NCBI GenBank assembly: GCA_003290165.1
Contig: QNQO01001151.1
Location: 1-64,000, forward strand
DNA: 64,000 nucleotides
Reading direction: 5' to 3'
From: Berberis thunbergii
Taxonomy: Eukaryota; Streptophyta; Magnoliopsida; Ranunculales; Berberidaceae
The position numbers and the translations under genes were made by a program. The notes beneath the pieces were generated by a model. It saw only the letters and a program-made list of their open reading frames with translations. It made no database searches and was not told the DNA's origin. Shown here piece by piece: positions 11,807 through 23,033 of the stretch; positions within the stretch are counted from its first letter, which is position 1, and each line of letters begins with the position of its first letter.

Positions 11807-12124
11807 AGTTGGAATTGAAAATCCAACAATTGAAGTTCAATTTGAGAATGTCATTGCTGAGGCCTATATTGGTAGCATAGCTTTACCTACAGTCTTCAAT
11901 GCTACAATTAACGTATTCGAGGTAACTGATATGAATCATATAGTAGATGAATTAATGGCTCAACCTTGCTTATCCACTTTGTTTAAGAAACCCTGTGTAC
12001 TGATTTGGTAGTCTATTCTATATATGTTTTCAAAGGGGTTCTTGAATTCTGTCACAATGCTTCCAAGTTGAAAAACGGAGCTATCCATTCTTTATGATGT
12101 TAGTGGAATTATCAAGCCTGGCAG
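11807..12124 (+). pseudogene. PDR-type (ABCG full-size) ABC transporter fragment
   Basis: Reads as the segment just before the first nucleotide-binding domain of a pleiotropic-drug-resistance ABC transporter, a plasma-membrane exporter family. After a likely acceptor (cttattcag ending at 11806) the translation gives VGIENPTIEVQFENV and AEAYIGSIALPTVFNATINV, typical of the PDR pre-domain. Further on, in another frame, comes LSILYDVSGIIKPGR, which normally precedes the Walker A exon, followed by a GT donor (gcag/gtaatt at 12124). The linking part is degenerate, with stops and a frameshift, and the Walker A exon that should follow is not found. Only one or two exons are present. Confidence 0.8.
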
Positions 12125-12769
12125 GTAATTGACTTGAAGATAATGGTTTATTGTGGTTTCAGTATTGAATTAGAGATCTTGAAAATGTTTCATGAAAAAA
12201 CTAATGTGTTTGCATAATTTTATCAGTAACTGTGTTGGTCTTCATTCTGGTTTGTCATTTTGCTCCAATCTACAAGAATACAAACATGTTGGTTACAAAG
12301 ACATTTTATGTGAGTTAGCAATTATGAAGTTGATGAGTTAACCTCATAACACTTTACTGACAAACAAATGGTGGAAGGAGTGGCATCTACTTTGAAGGAG
12401 TTTTTTTCCCTTCTCCGAAGAGATCGAGTTGATAAAAAAAATCTGAAGAAGCTACATTTGTGAGCACATATAGTATAAGGATGACAGGAAGTGTGAATTT
12501 ATGATAGAGTGTTTTGGTATCTGGGATCTTGGAGATGTCTAATGGTAATGGCTGCAATGGGAAATCGAAGAACCATATACCAAGCAGTGGAGCATGAATT
12601 TCCAATCAGAGATGACTTGATATCATTAATTATTAAACTTTTGTAGACTTTTTTGGTGATGATATATATACATATATATTGTATTCAGTTACATGACTTT
12701 GCATATGCAATGAAAGAATGCATTATTTTTTTATGAATGAAAATTTTACTATTTTAATTTTAGGCCGTG
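12125..12769. other. No gene recognised
   Basis: AT-rich sequence after the transporter fragment; no coding piece assignable. Confidence 0.35.
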
Positions 12770-13327
12770 CATTACAAAAAATTGGTGGTGCTATTTAAGA
12801 TCATGTACTGAAATGGGTGAAGAATGAGTTGTCACAACTATAATGAAAGTGTGAGGAAAAATTCGTCACAGGTAGATAATTTTAATGTATGACATCACTA
12901 CTGTGACAAACTGTTCCTAACGTATAAATTATATAAGTGAGGAAATATTCCTCACAGAAAATTCATAGTAGATATTTAAATCACTATCGTGACATACTGT
13001 TCCTTACATATAAATCATATAAGTGAGGAACAATTCCTCACAGAAAGTCACCACACGTGATGCCAGATTTTTGTCACGCTTAACACTTTATAGTGACGAA
13101 ATTTATGTCACCCATGTTGTAATTGTATATTCGCGCGCTAAGTTTATGTGAGGAACCACTCACCACATAAGCGGACTTTCCATGACAAGTAAGGAATTCA
13201 TCACCGAATACTTTCCTTGATGCCCCTTATGTGAGGGACGCTGTGACGACTGTTGCTGAAGGGTGACGAATTAACATGTTTCTGTGAGGAACAACGTTCA
13301 TCACCAAAGCCCGAATTTCTTATAATG
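12770..13327. mobile_element. Non-autonomous CACTA-like element
   Basis: 558 bp bounded by cattacaaaaaattgg and ccgaatttcttataatg, which are inverted and close to the plant CACTA terminus CACTACAAGAAATT. The inside is filled with short subterminal motifs in both orientations (gtgaggaa, ttcctcac, gtgacgaa), a CACTA hallmark. No protein is encoded. The 3-bp flanks (gtg, tgt) do not match cleanly. Confidence 0.65.
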
Positions 13328-13499
13328 TGTGTGTTTACAATTGTCTATGCTATAAATTTGCACGTATATATTACAAAATCCAAACTCCATTTTCCCCATA
13401 AATAATCCTAAAACCTAGAACTTGTTATTTCAATTGTCTAAGTGGGGTCATATTTATTCTCATTGCCTCTATGGCCCTACTCGTATACACATCTCTAAT

Positions 13500-14052
13500 T
13501 CTCTACTATCTATAAAGCCAAGACCCCTTAGAGTAACTATCTAAATTTTCAGACAATTTAGACCCTGGTTTATTTTAAAAATAACTTATTTTGATTTTAA
13601 CTTTTAAGGGTATTATAGACATTTTCAACTTATTAAGCTTTTCATTAACATTTTTGAATGTTGACTATTTTAAATTTAATTACTCTTTACTCAAACCCAC
13701 AATCAATTTTTTTTATAATTAGCAAAACAAGAATTATGTAATTTTGTTCATAAAAAAATATGTATATCATTTAAATTAAATACAAGTTTATTTATTTTTT
13801 CAAATCTTCATCATTGATATGTGAAAGTACAAAAATTATCTCCATTTATGATTTTATAAACTACAGGAAATTTGGGTTGGATATATATTTTAAGCTAAAG
13901 AAACAAAATATTATTATTTTTAAATGTAAAATGAAATAAAAAAATTTATATGTCGGACTTTATTCGACCTCATTCAATGGCCTGACTATATATATTATGT
14001 TTTTACAACATTGTCCACTCTATTATGGATTAACACATCGCAAGTTTACTAG
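13500..14052 (+). mobile_element. Candidate non-autonomous Helitron
   Basis: 553 bp starting tctctactatctataaagcc, close to the TCTATACTAT-type 5' ends of plant Helitrons, and ending acatcgcaagtttactag followed by T, matching the CTRR end with a 3' flanking T. A short degenerate palindrome precedes the end. The 5' flanking base is T and not the usual A. No Rep/helicase is encoded. Confidence 0.45.
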
Positions 14053-14328
14053 TTCTTAATAAAATTATGAGACCGTCACCACAACAAAAAATGGCTTTAA
14101 TGACATATATTTAATAGCATATTATAGAGAATGTTATAAATGTATTTGGGTTTTAGGACATTTATATAGTGAATGTCATTATTTGTTTAATAATGACATT
14201 TGATATACTTAATGATTTACAATAACATTTGGTAAATAAAAAATGCTATGGCACAAAAAAGGTTGGAAAATAGTAGTATGTTAGAAACATCCCAAATTCT
14301 AGGCAGTCAGGCTTTGTAGCCAGGTTTT
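14053..14328. other. AT-rich, possible outer element end
   Basis: caccacaacaaaaaatggc at 14077 resembles a CACTA-type terminus but I found no partner end. Nothing else recognised. Confidence 0.25.
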
Positions 14329-14634
14329 CACCACACCAAATTGACATATTTGTAACAACTTAAAAAACAGTAACACTTTTGAGCTATTACAATCCACCAA
14401 ATAATTTAAAGTCAAAACTAAATTTAGTCAAAAAATGAAAAATAGCTACAAAAAAATTATACAATAAATTAGATCACGATGAATAACATTACTTGTAAGC
14501 CCATACTATTTGTGGTGATATAATTATTGAATCACTTTGTTTGTGAAAATGTGTAAACTTGCTTTGTGGATTATTATAGCCCAAAATTGTTACTATTTTT
14601 TAGATTGTTACAAAAATGCCAATTTGGTGTAGTC
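14329..14634. mobile_element. CACTA-like MITE with long inverted ends
   Basis: 306 bp. The left arm (caccacaccaaattgacat...) pairs with the right arm ending gccaatttggtgtagtc over about 70 bases. Terminal bases are CACTA-like and both flanks show ttt, consistent with a 3-bp target duplication. No coding content. Confidence 0.6.
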
Positions 14635-15025
14635 TTTGGGTTTTTAACACTAACACTTCTACCACTTCTATAAATAATGTTTGTGATTGTATTTTAAAGA
14701 GAATGTATAAAAATGTAAAAACACTCAAGCCTAACCAAAAAATGGCTTTAAAGCCCAACTGCCTAAACAAACTCTAGAAACATAGTGATTTATAAGACGA
14801 GGATATCTTTTGTGTTTATAGTCCACTTTATATATTTATGTCAATTGCAAAAATGTCCAGTTCTAACTTCTTGTTGTGCTATAGAAGCAAATACACCTTA
14901 TGGGGTGTGTGTAGAGCTTCATTGCAGCACTAAAGCATCAGAGATAGTATCATGAAATGAAAGTGGCAATTTACAATTTTAATTTTAGTCAAATGACTAA
15001 CGTCCACTGGGAAGCATAATTATTC
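14635..15025. other. Possible 5' extension of LTR copy A
   Basis: No gene seen. The stretch 14955-15015 (gcaatttacaattttaattt... cgtccactggg) is a diverged match to 19865-19915 inside LTR copy A, so part of this region may belong to the LTR element or an older duplication. The 9 bases 15017-15025 are the left target duplication of the next element. Confidence 0.3.
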
Positions 15026-15234
15026 GGATTCGGGGTGGCTCCTGTGCACAAAGCGCAGGAGGACGTCCTGTGCATATTGCACAGCCGTCGGATCAGATCC
15101 GACGATTAGATTGAAGGATTTCAATTTTTTTTTTTTGAAATCCATTGATTTGAGCCGTTGGATCTGATCCGACGGCTGTGCAATATGCACAGGACGTCCT
15201 CCTGCGCTTTGTGCACAGGAACCACCCCGAGTCC
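15026..15234. mobile_element. Mutator-like foldback MITE with 9-bp target duplication
   Basis: 209 bp made almost entirely of two inverted arms of about 78 bases (left ggattcggggtggctcctg, right caggaaccaccccgagtcc), joined by a T-rich spacer. taattattc at 15017-15025 and 15235-15243 is a perfect 9-bp target duplication, typical of Mutator-like elements. The insertion lies at the edge of LTR copy A; copy C lacks it. Confidence 0.8.
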
Positions 15235-16031
15235 TAATTATTCACAACTTCCCTTATTTCATTAAATAAATGAGAGATAAAATAATGTTAGCAAGCAAAG
15301 TGTGATGTAAAGAACAACAAGTGGGTTGTCAAGCTCAATGTGAAACAACTGCAACTTTCTTAATAAGGACAGGTATCGCACGCATACATATGGCACACTT
15401 CAAGAGTGGGTACATTTTTTCATATTTTGTTGTGTAATCCACTCTTATCATCCTTATTCAATCCTATCCACATTCAATCTTATTCGTTTTGTCGTACTTC
15501 TTCGATCCTATCCAGAATTGATCTTATCTATTTTGATGTGTTGCTTCGATCATATCAACAATTGATCCTATCCATAGTTGATGTTATCCGATTTTGATTC
15601 CACATCACATGCCTTATAATAATTTGTTCAGAGCCTGACTTTATCGTGAAATGTAACAACTTACTTCATTACTGACATGCAATTTGCCATTTTAAAACTT
15701 TATTCTTTATCGCCTATCCCAGTGACATCCAACAACCTTTGTTGTTTCTTAAAAAACAATATATTTTTTTATTTTGTTTATCATCTAATTCCGTCGTTGC
15801 ATACAACGAAATTTGGTAGCTTTGCATATAAATGTGAGGCATGTATTGAACAATGCAAATTCCGTTGTTTCCCATAAATGGTCCTATTGTTCTTACATAG
15901 TAGTGAGTTTTTCCTTGATTGTCAAAGAGAGGTTATGTTAATTTTCATTCCCAATATGAGCCCTAGCCAAGGCAGTGGTGGTGTTCTTACTTTTAGAAAA
16001 ACCATGAGATCAAAGATCTAATCCTTGTTAG

Positions 16032-16970
16032 CAGAGGCGGAGCCAGGATTGCAGACAAAGGGGGGCAAACAAATAAATCACAGATAATTTAATTCTTAAA
16101 ACAAATAAATAAATATGATTAAAACAAAGGTTCAAAAGTAGTACAAGAAAAACATATTTTATGCGTCAATGTTGTTGCACATTGAATTTTAGTAAAAACT
16201 CTCTACGAGTTCTCATGCTCATAGGGTTTACCAAACCAGACCCGAATGCTACAATATTGTTGCCAGTTAATATCCTCTGCGTTGTAATCCATGCCCGAAG
16301 GCTATGTAACTGACCCTATAGGGTTTACCAAACCAGGCCCGAAGGCTACAATATTGTTGCCACTTAATATCCTCATCGCCTCTATTTCGTAGGGAGACTT
16401 GCTTTCGTTCTGGTCTGTTGTCTCCACCTTGCATGAAGACGGCTTATCCACGGCGAAGTACATGTGCTTCTAATAATCAGGTGAAAACCTGCGACCTTTT
16501 AAAAGGTGAGTTGATGTCTGATCAACTGAGCTTCAATTGGGGTACAATTGTTAATATTAAGAATGTTATCGTCCAATTGCTTAGCTGGAGCAGACTACTG
16601 TGAAGACTGAAGAGTGTCGATGATGAGCAAACAAGCAAGAGAGAGAGTAAGACCACCTCCATAAATCAATCTATGTCTAATCGAAATCTTATTGTGTGAT
16701 TGGAGAAATCAATCTCCGTTGAAATCCTCTTGTGCGATTGGAGGAGATTGGAAAAAATCGATATTTGTCAAAATCATTTTGGGCAATTGAGAAGGCGGAG
16801 AGGCAAACTTGCGAAGGGTTTGCGATTTTGTGTATATTTGTATTTTATTATCTATGAGAGGGGGCAATCTAAAATTTTAAAGGGGGGCAAAATTGCAAAT
16901 ATTGTTAGTTTGGTGAAATTTCTTAAAAAGCTAAGGGGGGCAATTGCCCCCCTTAGCTGATCCGTCCATG
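16032..16970. mobile_element. Non-autonomous hAT element in LTR copy A
   Basis: 939 bp with ends cagaggcggagccagg and ctgatccgtccatg (imperfect inverted termini), flanked by cttgttag (16024-16031) and cctgttag (16971-16978), an 8-bp target duplication with one mismatch. LTR copies B (near 24793) and C (near 33782) show the uninterrupted site. Inside is a direct duplication of about 100 bases (gggtttaccaaaccag at about 16227 and 16320). The ends resemble those of the larger hAT element 700 bases downstream. Confidence 0.75.
16440..16535 (-). repeat. tRNA-derived SINE-like segment
   Basis: Minus strand reads an A-box-like gctcagttgatcagacat followed at about 30 bases by a B-box-like ggtcgcaggttttcacc, the spacing of an RNA polymerase III promoter from a tRNA-derived SINE. 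It lies inside the hAT element. No poly-A tail or target duplication identified. Confidence 0.35.
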
Positions 16971-18225
16971 CCTGTTAGCTATCCAAGATGGCATTAGAAG
17001 GAGGTAAACTTTTTTCTTCGCTAATTTGCTATCGTTTTTATTCGACTTATGATGTTTTCTTTCTTCAACTTGCTTTATTTTATGTAAACATTAAATCTTG
17101 TGTCCAGGAATCAACAATCAAGAAAAATCTAAAAAAATGATTTGCTGCCAAAATTTGGTTTTCTCAAATTGACTTTCTAGGTTTAGAAAAAGAAAAAAAA
17201 ATTCAACCTATGCACTTTTTTCGTGAAAGTATAATCAATTTGTGTCTATTATCCACTTCAAATTTTTTTGTTGTGAAATTTGCAGAGGTGGTTGGTTTTG
17301 AATCCATGCAAAGCCACCATTCCTCTCTCATAGTTTCTATTGTGGCTTGTGGTGGCTTGGAGTGTGAAAGTGAGCAGAGATGATTTGATCGTAACTCCAC
17401 CAATGTGAGCGTCTAAGGTTGTATTACAGATCTGAAGTCTGGATTGTAAGGGGGAGGGTTTTTATTTCTATTAGTATGATTGACTATGTAATGTCCGTTA
17501 TATATTGTACTTTCAAAGGTGTTAAAAGTGAAGTATTAATTTCGCCTTTTGTACTATCACCTGTTCTTTGTAATTAATTTTTCAATAATTCTAGATGGCT
17601 AGGCCCTAGCGCTAGGGAGCCTCCTATGCACGTGAAGATCACACAGATCCACGCAGTGACGGAGCCAGGATTTTGTTGGGGGGGGGGAGTGATGTCATAA
17701 TTAATTAAATATGATAAATATAATATAAAAATTAGTTACTTTAACATAAATATATATATTTTTAATTTATTGCTAAAATTAGTTACACATATTGCTAATT
17801 AATCTTACTCAAAATCAAATTAAGTTAATCTATTAATTTTTAATTTATGTAATGCATGCTATCTAATTCGATGAAAAGAAATAACAGCTTACATTTGTTT
17901 CAAGTTCAAAGAAGTCAGGGAAGATGTAATCATGTAATGCAAAGTGAAAAAGAGCCTCACCTAGCTATGAAGGGTAACCAAAAGCAAATTGGTTTGATGC
18001 ACTAATCGTGGAGCAGACAAATAGTATGTTGCTCTCCATAGGGTTGCATGTTTCACTAAGAAATTATAACTCCTAGGCAATTGGTTAAATGGCCAAGGGG
18101 TGTGTTCTGACCACAAATCTGTAACAAAAACCTGTGCCACACACTCTTATCATAGAGAACTTGATAATAAAATAGTTAACAACAAACAATCATACTGAAA
18201 TCCAACTGCGAGATATCAAACTGAC

Positions 18226-18740
18226 CTGATACTCTTCTCCGAATTCTTCATGAAAAGCAACCTTAATTGCTTCAGCAGAAGCTCTATGGCCACCACCAGT
18301 ATCACTCATCAAAATCAGAACTTTCTTGGGCTTCCCCACTCCAACCCCATTTAAATTGAACCCTTGACCTTCCAACATTCCACCACCATTCTCTCTCAGC
18401 CCACTCTCTCCAGTAGATAACCCAATTGACCCAAACCCAAGTGGGATCCTATATTCCTATCACAATGTAATTGAACAGCCCTATTGAAGTCATTCAATGT
18501 CCTCTGAATCCTTGCAGAACTTTTACTCAACACTAATGAAGCAAATACCTTGGGCTTCCCTTTCTCACCACCAAAACCCCCAAATCCTTCAAAATTCACA
18601 GTATTTGACAAATTTGAAGGATACCCATTTGAATTCAAGAACTTAATAGCCCGTCCTTTTGTGCTGAAAGCAAAATGACCCCACTTGGGCAAAACATCAA
18701 ACAGGTTGAAGGCCTCTTGAGTTACAGCTGAAGTACTCAT
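18226..18740 (-). pseudogene. MGD1: Captured first-exon fragment of MGDG synthase
   Basis: Minus strand, starting with ATG at 18740. MGDG synthase moves galactose from UDP-galactose to diacylglycerol in the chloroplast envelope. The first part (MSTSAVTQEAFNLFDVLPKW, later SSARIQRTLNDFNRAVQLHC) matches the transit-peptide region of type-A enzymes. After a frameshift around 18410 the frame resumes with [10 protein letters not shown] and reaches [20 protein letters not shown], the conserved start of the MGDG synthase N-terminal domain. The coding match stops at ...EEYQ followed by a GTCAGT-type donor at 18225, where intron 1 would begin, so genomic DNA was captured. The GT28 catalytic half is missing. 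18741-18850 may be the captured 5' leader. It cannot make an active enzyme. Confidence 0.88.
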
Positions 18741-18984
18741 GATTTTTCACTTGAGCACCCAAGAAATCACTCAGAAATCATTTTCATGATAAAAGGAACT
18801 CTAGGTATTCATCTAAAGTGCAAGAAAAACAGGATCTCAAAGAAAACAAGACATGTTGGTTTATAATGTAACCTATCGAGGCCATGTCATCGTATCGTCA
18901 ATCGTGTGTGGTTTAAGGTTGATTTATCATTCTTGATTTGGTGATGATAAAGACTAATGAAGGGGAAATGGACAATACCATTGT

Positions 18985-19069
18985 TGGAGCTTTGAGCAAC
19001 AGCAGAACACGAAGATGAAGAAGGACTTTGAGCAACAGTAAAACACGAAGATGAAGGAGCTTTGAGCCT
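18985..19069. repeat. About 34-36-bp tandem repeat inside the MGD-carrying hAT element
   Basis: The unit ctttgagcaacagcagaac plus acgaagatgaag occurs two full times and a third time partly (from about 18990, 19025 and 19060). It lies between the captured leader and the right terminus. Confidence 0.7.
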
Positions 19070-20736
19070 GCAAGAAGTCCGTAGCTATTCCAGAAAAAAA
19101 AAATTCTCAAAAGTCAGTGGGGCAAGTGCAACCACTTGCCCCCACGTGGCTCCGTGCCTGGATCCACGTAATCATTGTGCGTGGATTTGTATTCACTGAC
19201 ATTGTACGTGGATCTGTAATCATTGTACGCCAGATAGACATTGCACTCAATGCGAATCCAACGATGGACTTAATCAATGAATAATCTTTCCTCACTTCTT
19301 CCTCTTCAATCCTCAAGTTCCTCTCTCTATACTCCACTAAACCCTAAATCTTCAATCTAGTAAACATTTCAGCTCTTGACATAACTGTTGAGTTATCTCT
19401 CTCATTTGTTGCAAGGATTGGGCATTCATGATGTGTGAATAAAAGGCTGAGTTGAAATGGAAGCCATGAGAGGTGAATAGAGAGAAAGGGGCCATCAATA
19501 ATGATGGCGATAGATGATGATGGAGTATGGGAGATCAGTTGGGGGTTGTCATATGCTACAGAGAAGATGAAAAACAGAGGAAGGAAGGAAGAAATGGAGA
19601 AGAAATGTATTTTTAACCATTGGATTACTTCACATTAAAAATCAAAACTGTTAGATGCTTTTGTTCAATTTTGGTAAAGTAGCGTGTGCATTCCAAAAGG
19701 GTATCTTAGACCATTTCAAAACTTTGTCCAGTCAACACCATTACCTAACTTGTGCTAGAAAATGAGGGTTTGACCAGGTTAAAATTTAAAATGAGTGTAA
19801 AACTTAATTAGATATAAATTAATAAGGGCCAAACTCTAAAAAATTCAAAATGGAATGAGAATTACAATTTACTAATTTAATTTTAGTGAAAGACTAATAA
19901 TCGTCCACTACGAAGGTATTCACCAAAAAAATCTTTTACATTAATGAGATGAAACAATGTTTGTAAATCAAAGTATGGTGAAAAGAACAAGAACAATGAA
20001 CACTTGACAATAAATCAAATAGGGTCACCGTGAAACAAACACAACTCGGTTAACAAGAGTGCCGCAAAATGAACATGGCACAAGTCGTTAAATAATTGTG
20101 TAACATAATGGACGTGACCACAAATATGATGTCATCCATTAAGTTGGTCAGGAATGACTCTTCTTTTTGTTTATTGGATGTTGTCGAATGTAGATTAGAG
20201 AGCAACTACATTCCTTTCGAAAATTATGATCATTGCCCTCATATAGAGATCAAGCTAGATGTTATCCTTCATCTTTCTTAAGTAAAACTTACAATTCTAA
20301 CTTGAAATAAACCTTGAATTCTAGTAGGTTTATTAGTTTTGTCAATCTGTGGGTCTTGCAAAGTAGAGTCAGTGACCTTGTTGTAATCATTGAACTAGTC
20401 AGTTGTTATTTGGTGTAGCATTATGTGTTATATCTCTGCTACTAGTGGATAACATTCAAGTTCCTTATTTGTTGTTGTTGAGCAATGTTTTGAAATATTG
20501 GCTGAACATAGTTTCATATCAAGTAGTGAGCAAGATCGTTTGAAGTTTTAATGGAGTGAACATGTCTCTCATTAGCAAAAAGGTCTTTTGGGGGCAGTCG
20601 AGTAGTTGAACCCCGTTTGTAAAAACCCCACACCCGAGCACGATGATTGTAAACATATCCATTGGCCAGACATGTCGTGTGCACGTAGTGTAAGGTGGTG
20701 AGGCTTTGCTCTCTTCACCGTTCCAATCCCGACAAG

Positions 20737-20749
20737 TGGTATCAAGCAG
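20737..20749 (+). promoter_or_regulatory. Primer binding site after LTR copy A
   Basis: tggtatcaagcag, an imperfect complement of the initiator methionine tRNA 3' end (canonical TGGTATCAGAGCC). It begins two bases after the CA that would end the LTR. Confidence 0.7.
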
Positions 20750-23030
20750 ATGGTTCGGCTTTAGGCTTGGTGAGTTGTAAATGTAGGATAGCACGTTGAG
20801 GTGGAGCTTATCCCGGGCAAGGTTAGGCTCAATATGTTTCCCCAAGGTGAAGATGTTGGAAATATTGATTCAACATAGTCCCTTATATATCAAGTAGTGA
20901 GCAACATCTTTTGGGAGCAATTGAGTAGTTGAGCCATGTTCGTAAAAAACCCACATCTGGGCGTGACAGTTATATAAGTTGGGGACAATATTTTTGCTTG
21001 AGACATGTGATATTCACGTAATTTATACTTAAATTACCTTATAATTTATATTTTTAGTATTTCGAATATTTTATTCTAATTATTTCATTTTCGTGTTTTT
21101 ATAGGATTGTAAGCTTAAACAATGAAATCGTATCAAAACAGAAAGTTGGAAGATGACTTATTTGAAAAACTCAAAGAGTGGTACAAAGTGATGATGACCC
21201 AAGTCAAAACCCATCCAGCTAAGCCCTGGACCAAGCCCAAACCCAAACCCAAAAGTAAACCTAAAAACCTGTCTCATCATCTATTTATTTTTGGGTTACT
21301 TACCTTTTAGCCCCCATTAGTTCTTACGTATTCTTCTTTGTCCCCCAATTTGAGTCTTGACCCTTAAGTCAAGGCAATTGATTAGCGGAAAACATCCACA
21401 TATTTGAAATGTCAAAATTGCCCTTCGGCAAGTCAAAACTTTTGACTCTCCATGGCATATCTTTGTGAAAATTGAAGGTTGTCAAGAACAATTGGCATAT
21501 GTAGTATAACTAGGGTATTCCTCGTGCCATTGGCACTATAAAAGTTTAACATGATAAATAGAGTTTATTCTACTTTAAATATCAAGATAAATAAATATAA
21601 AAATGTTAGAATTGAGAATGAAACCAATGCACTCTTATTGGGGATTGATTGAAACTAAGACATAAATGCTAACTTAAAGTCTCAACCATTAGATGAAACG
21701 AATCTCAACCATGAACTATGTTTATCTATAAACTTATCTCTTGGTGCGTTTAAGTTTTATGTGATCCGTTAGATCTTTGTATTTGGATAAATCTCAGCCA
21801 TCTTTTATCCCCAACCTCAAACATCCTTCTAATTTGTAATATAGATGAACACATCTTTGAACCTCTTCTTCTATGAGGTTTATTGCTTCATTACCATCAA
21901 CATCAACAAACTCCATTAAGATTAAACAACTTGAACCATCAATCAAACTGAGTAAATAAAAAGTAAAGAAGTGCTCACCCAATAGTGTTGCTTGAAAAAT
22001 ATACTTCCCCAACAGAATTTGATCATTTAAATCGACCCCACCACCACTTTGCTATGTCTTGATTCTCAGTATGCAATTCACATTCCACAAGAACCTCACA
22101 AAGATTTCACTTGCAACACTCTTCACCACCACTGGGCCTCGCCCACTAATCATCGGATCCAACCCCATGATGGTTAGCTCTCTGTACATGGAACTTAAGG
22201 ACATGATCAGACCCAGGCTTTTTTTTAGCAAAAATTAGAGTCAACGATGGGACAATCATCACTGATGAAGAACCCCAAAGTTTCAATTTTAGAGAAAGTG
22301 ATTAGAGTAAACTGATTGAAGAAGATGGGTTAGTGGGGTCGAAATGGGTGCTTTGTTCTTTAGTGGGCAAGTTGTCAAGCTCATCATCTTCCCTCGCCAC
22401 CAGAATCTGCTCAGAATCCCTATCCACCGCACATGCAAACCTCCTTTAGGAAAAATCGTCGAGGATAATCAATCCGATGATAAATTCACCAAATCAAATT
22501 GCAAAATGGAAGAAGGAGAATGGCAACCGATGGGTTATGATATGTTGTCAAATGAGCCCTTGACGATGCAGAGATGGTGGTTGTGTGAATGGAAATTAAA
22601 TTGGACAGCGTAAGCGAGGGGGTTGTAGGGCATGGGAGAGAGGGGCTCTGAAGATGGCTAAAATATCCCCCCACCCACCACCACAACTTTGATTTGGGTT
22701 TGGGGCTACTAATTGGTGCTTTGGGGTAGTGGAGATGGTAGAGGGTGTTGATTATGTGGTCGCGGAGTGACACGTGCCTCGACATGCTAATGGAGATCAG
22801 GAGTAACACATGCCTCCATTTTTGAAAGACAACAGAGAGCAAGCACAGAAAAGTCAAGCCCATGCTAGTTCCCATGGTTCAAAAGAGGCAGGGCAGCTAA
22901 CATAGAACCGATGTTCCGGGCAGAGAGGCTTGGCCCTCAGTACCCCCTATGCAGAGGGGCGTACAACCCAAACATGTTGTACCGTCTCTCTATTCCACCA
23001 TTCGTGGATCGTATCATGAACTAGACCCTT
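20750..23030 (+). mobile_element. Leader of internal region 1
   Basis: About 2.3 kb of mostly non-coding leader between primer binding site and gag, matched by 27317-29608 in internal region 2. Its first 220 bases contain a diverged repeat of the LTR end (gaaatattgattcaacatag; agtagttgagccatgttcg). A short open reading at 21122-21310 (lysine- and proline-rich tail) and an 89-codon one at 22344-22613 lie inside; the latter is described separately. Confidence 0.6.
22344..22613 (+). other. 89-codon open reading in leader 1, conserved in leader 2
   Basis: Begins MGALFFSGQVVKLIIFP. The same reading of equal length occurs at 28922-29191 with seven amino-acid changes. I do not recognise a family. 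Most of the base differences between the two copies change an amino acid, so conservation of the frame may only reflect recent common origin. Not claimed as a gene. Confidence 0.3.
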
Positions 23031-23033
23031 CCA

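Larger units (their letters stand above)
17654..19160. mobile_element. hAT element carrying an MGDG synthase gene fragment
   Basis: 1507 bp with inverted ends cagtgacggagccagg and ccacgtggctccgtgcctg (about 13 of 16 terminal bases match when inverted), flanked by a perfect 8-bp target duplication gatccacg (17646-17653 and 19161-19168). LTR copies B and C carry the empty site (acagatccacatattc near 25708; acagatccacgtattc near 34415), which fixes the boundaries. The cargo is about 500 bases of the first exon of an MGDG synthase gene plus flanking intron and 5' leader, on the minus strand. A small tandem array lies near its right end. No transposase is encoded, so mobilisation would need one in trans. 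Confidence 0.85.
15237..20734 (+). mobile_element. LTR-like repeat, copy A (with two nested hAT insertions)
   Basis: First of three copies of the same repeat. Homology starts at attattcacaacttccc and ends at cccgaca, two bases before a primer binding site. Without the two nested elements (16032-16970 and 17654-19160) the copy is about 3.05 kb. Its inside holds pyrimidine-rich repeats of the type gatcctatcca, and cattgtacgtggat repeats. By eye it is about 95 percent identical to copies B and C over the stretches compared. The true 5' end is uncertain because no TG start was found at the homology edge. Confidence 0.7.

Noticed and set aside
16440..16535. A functional tRNA gene
   Set aside because: A- and B-box-like sequences are present but no cloverleaf or acceptor stem can be formed; better explained as a SINE relic.
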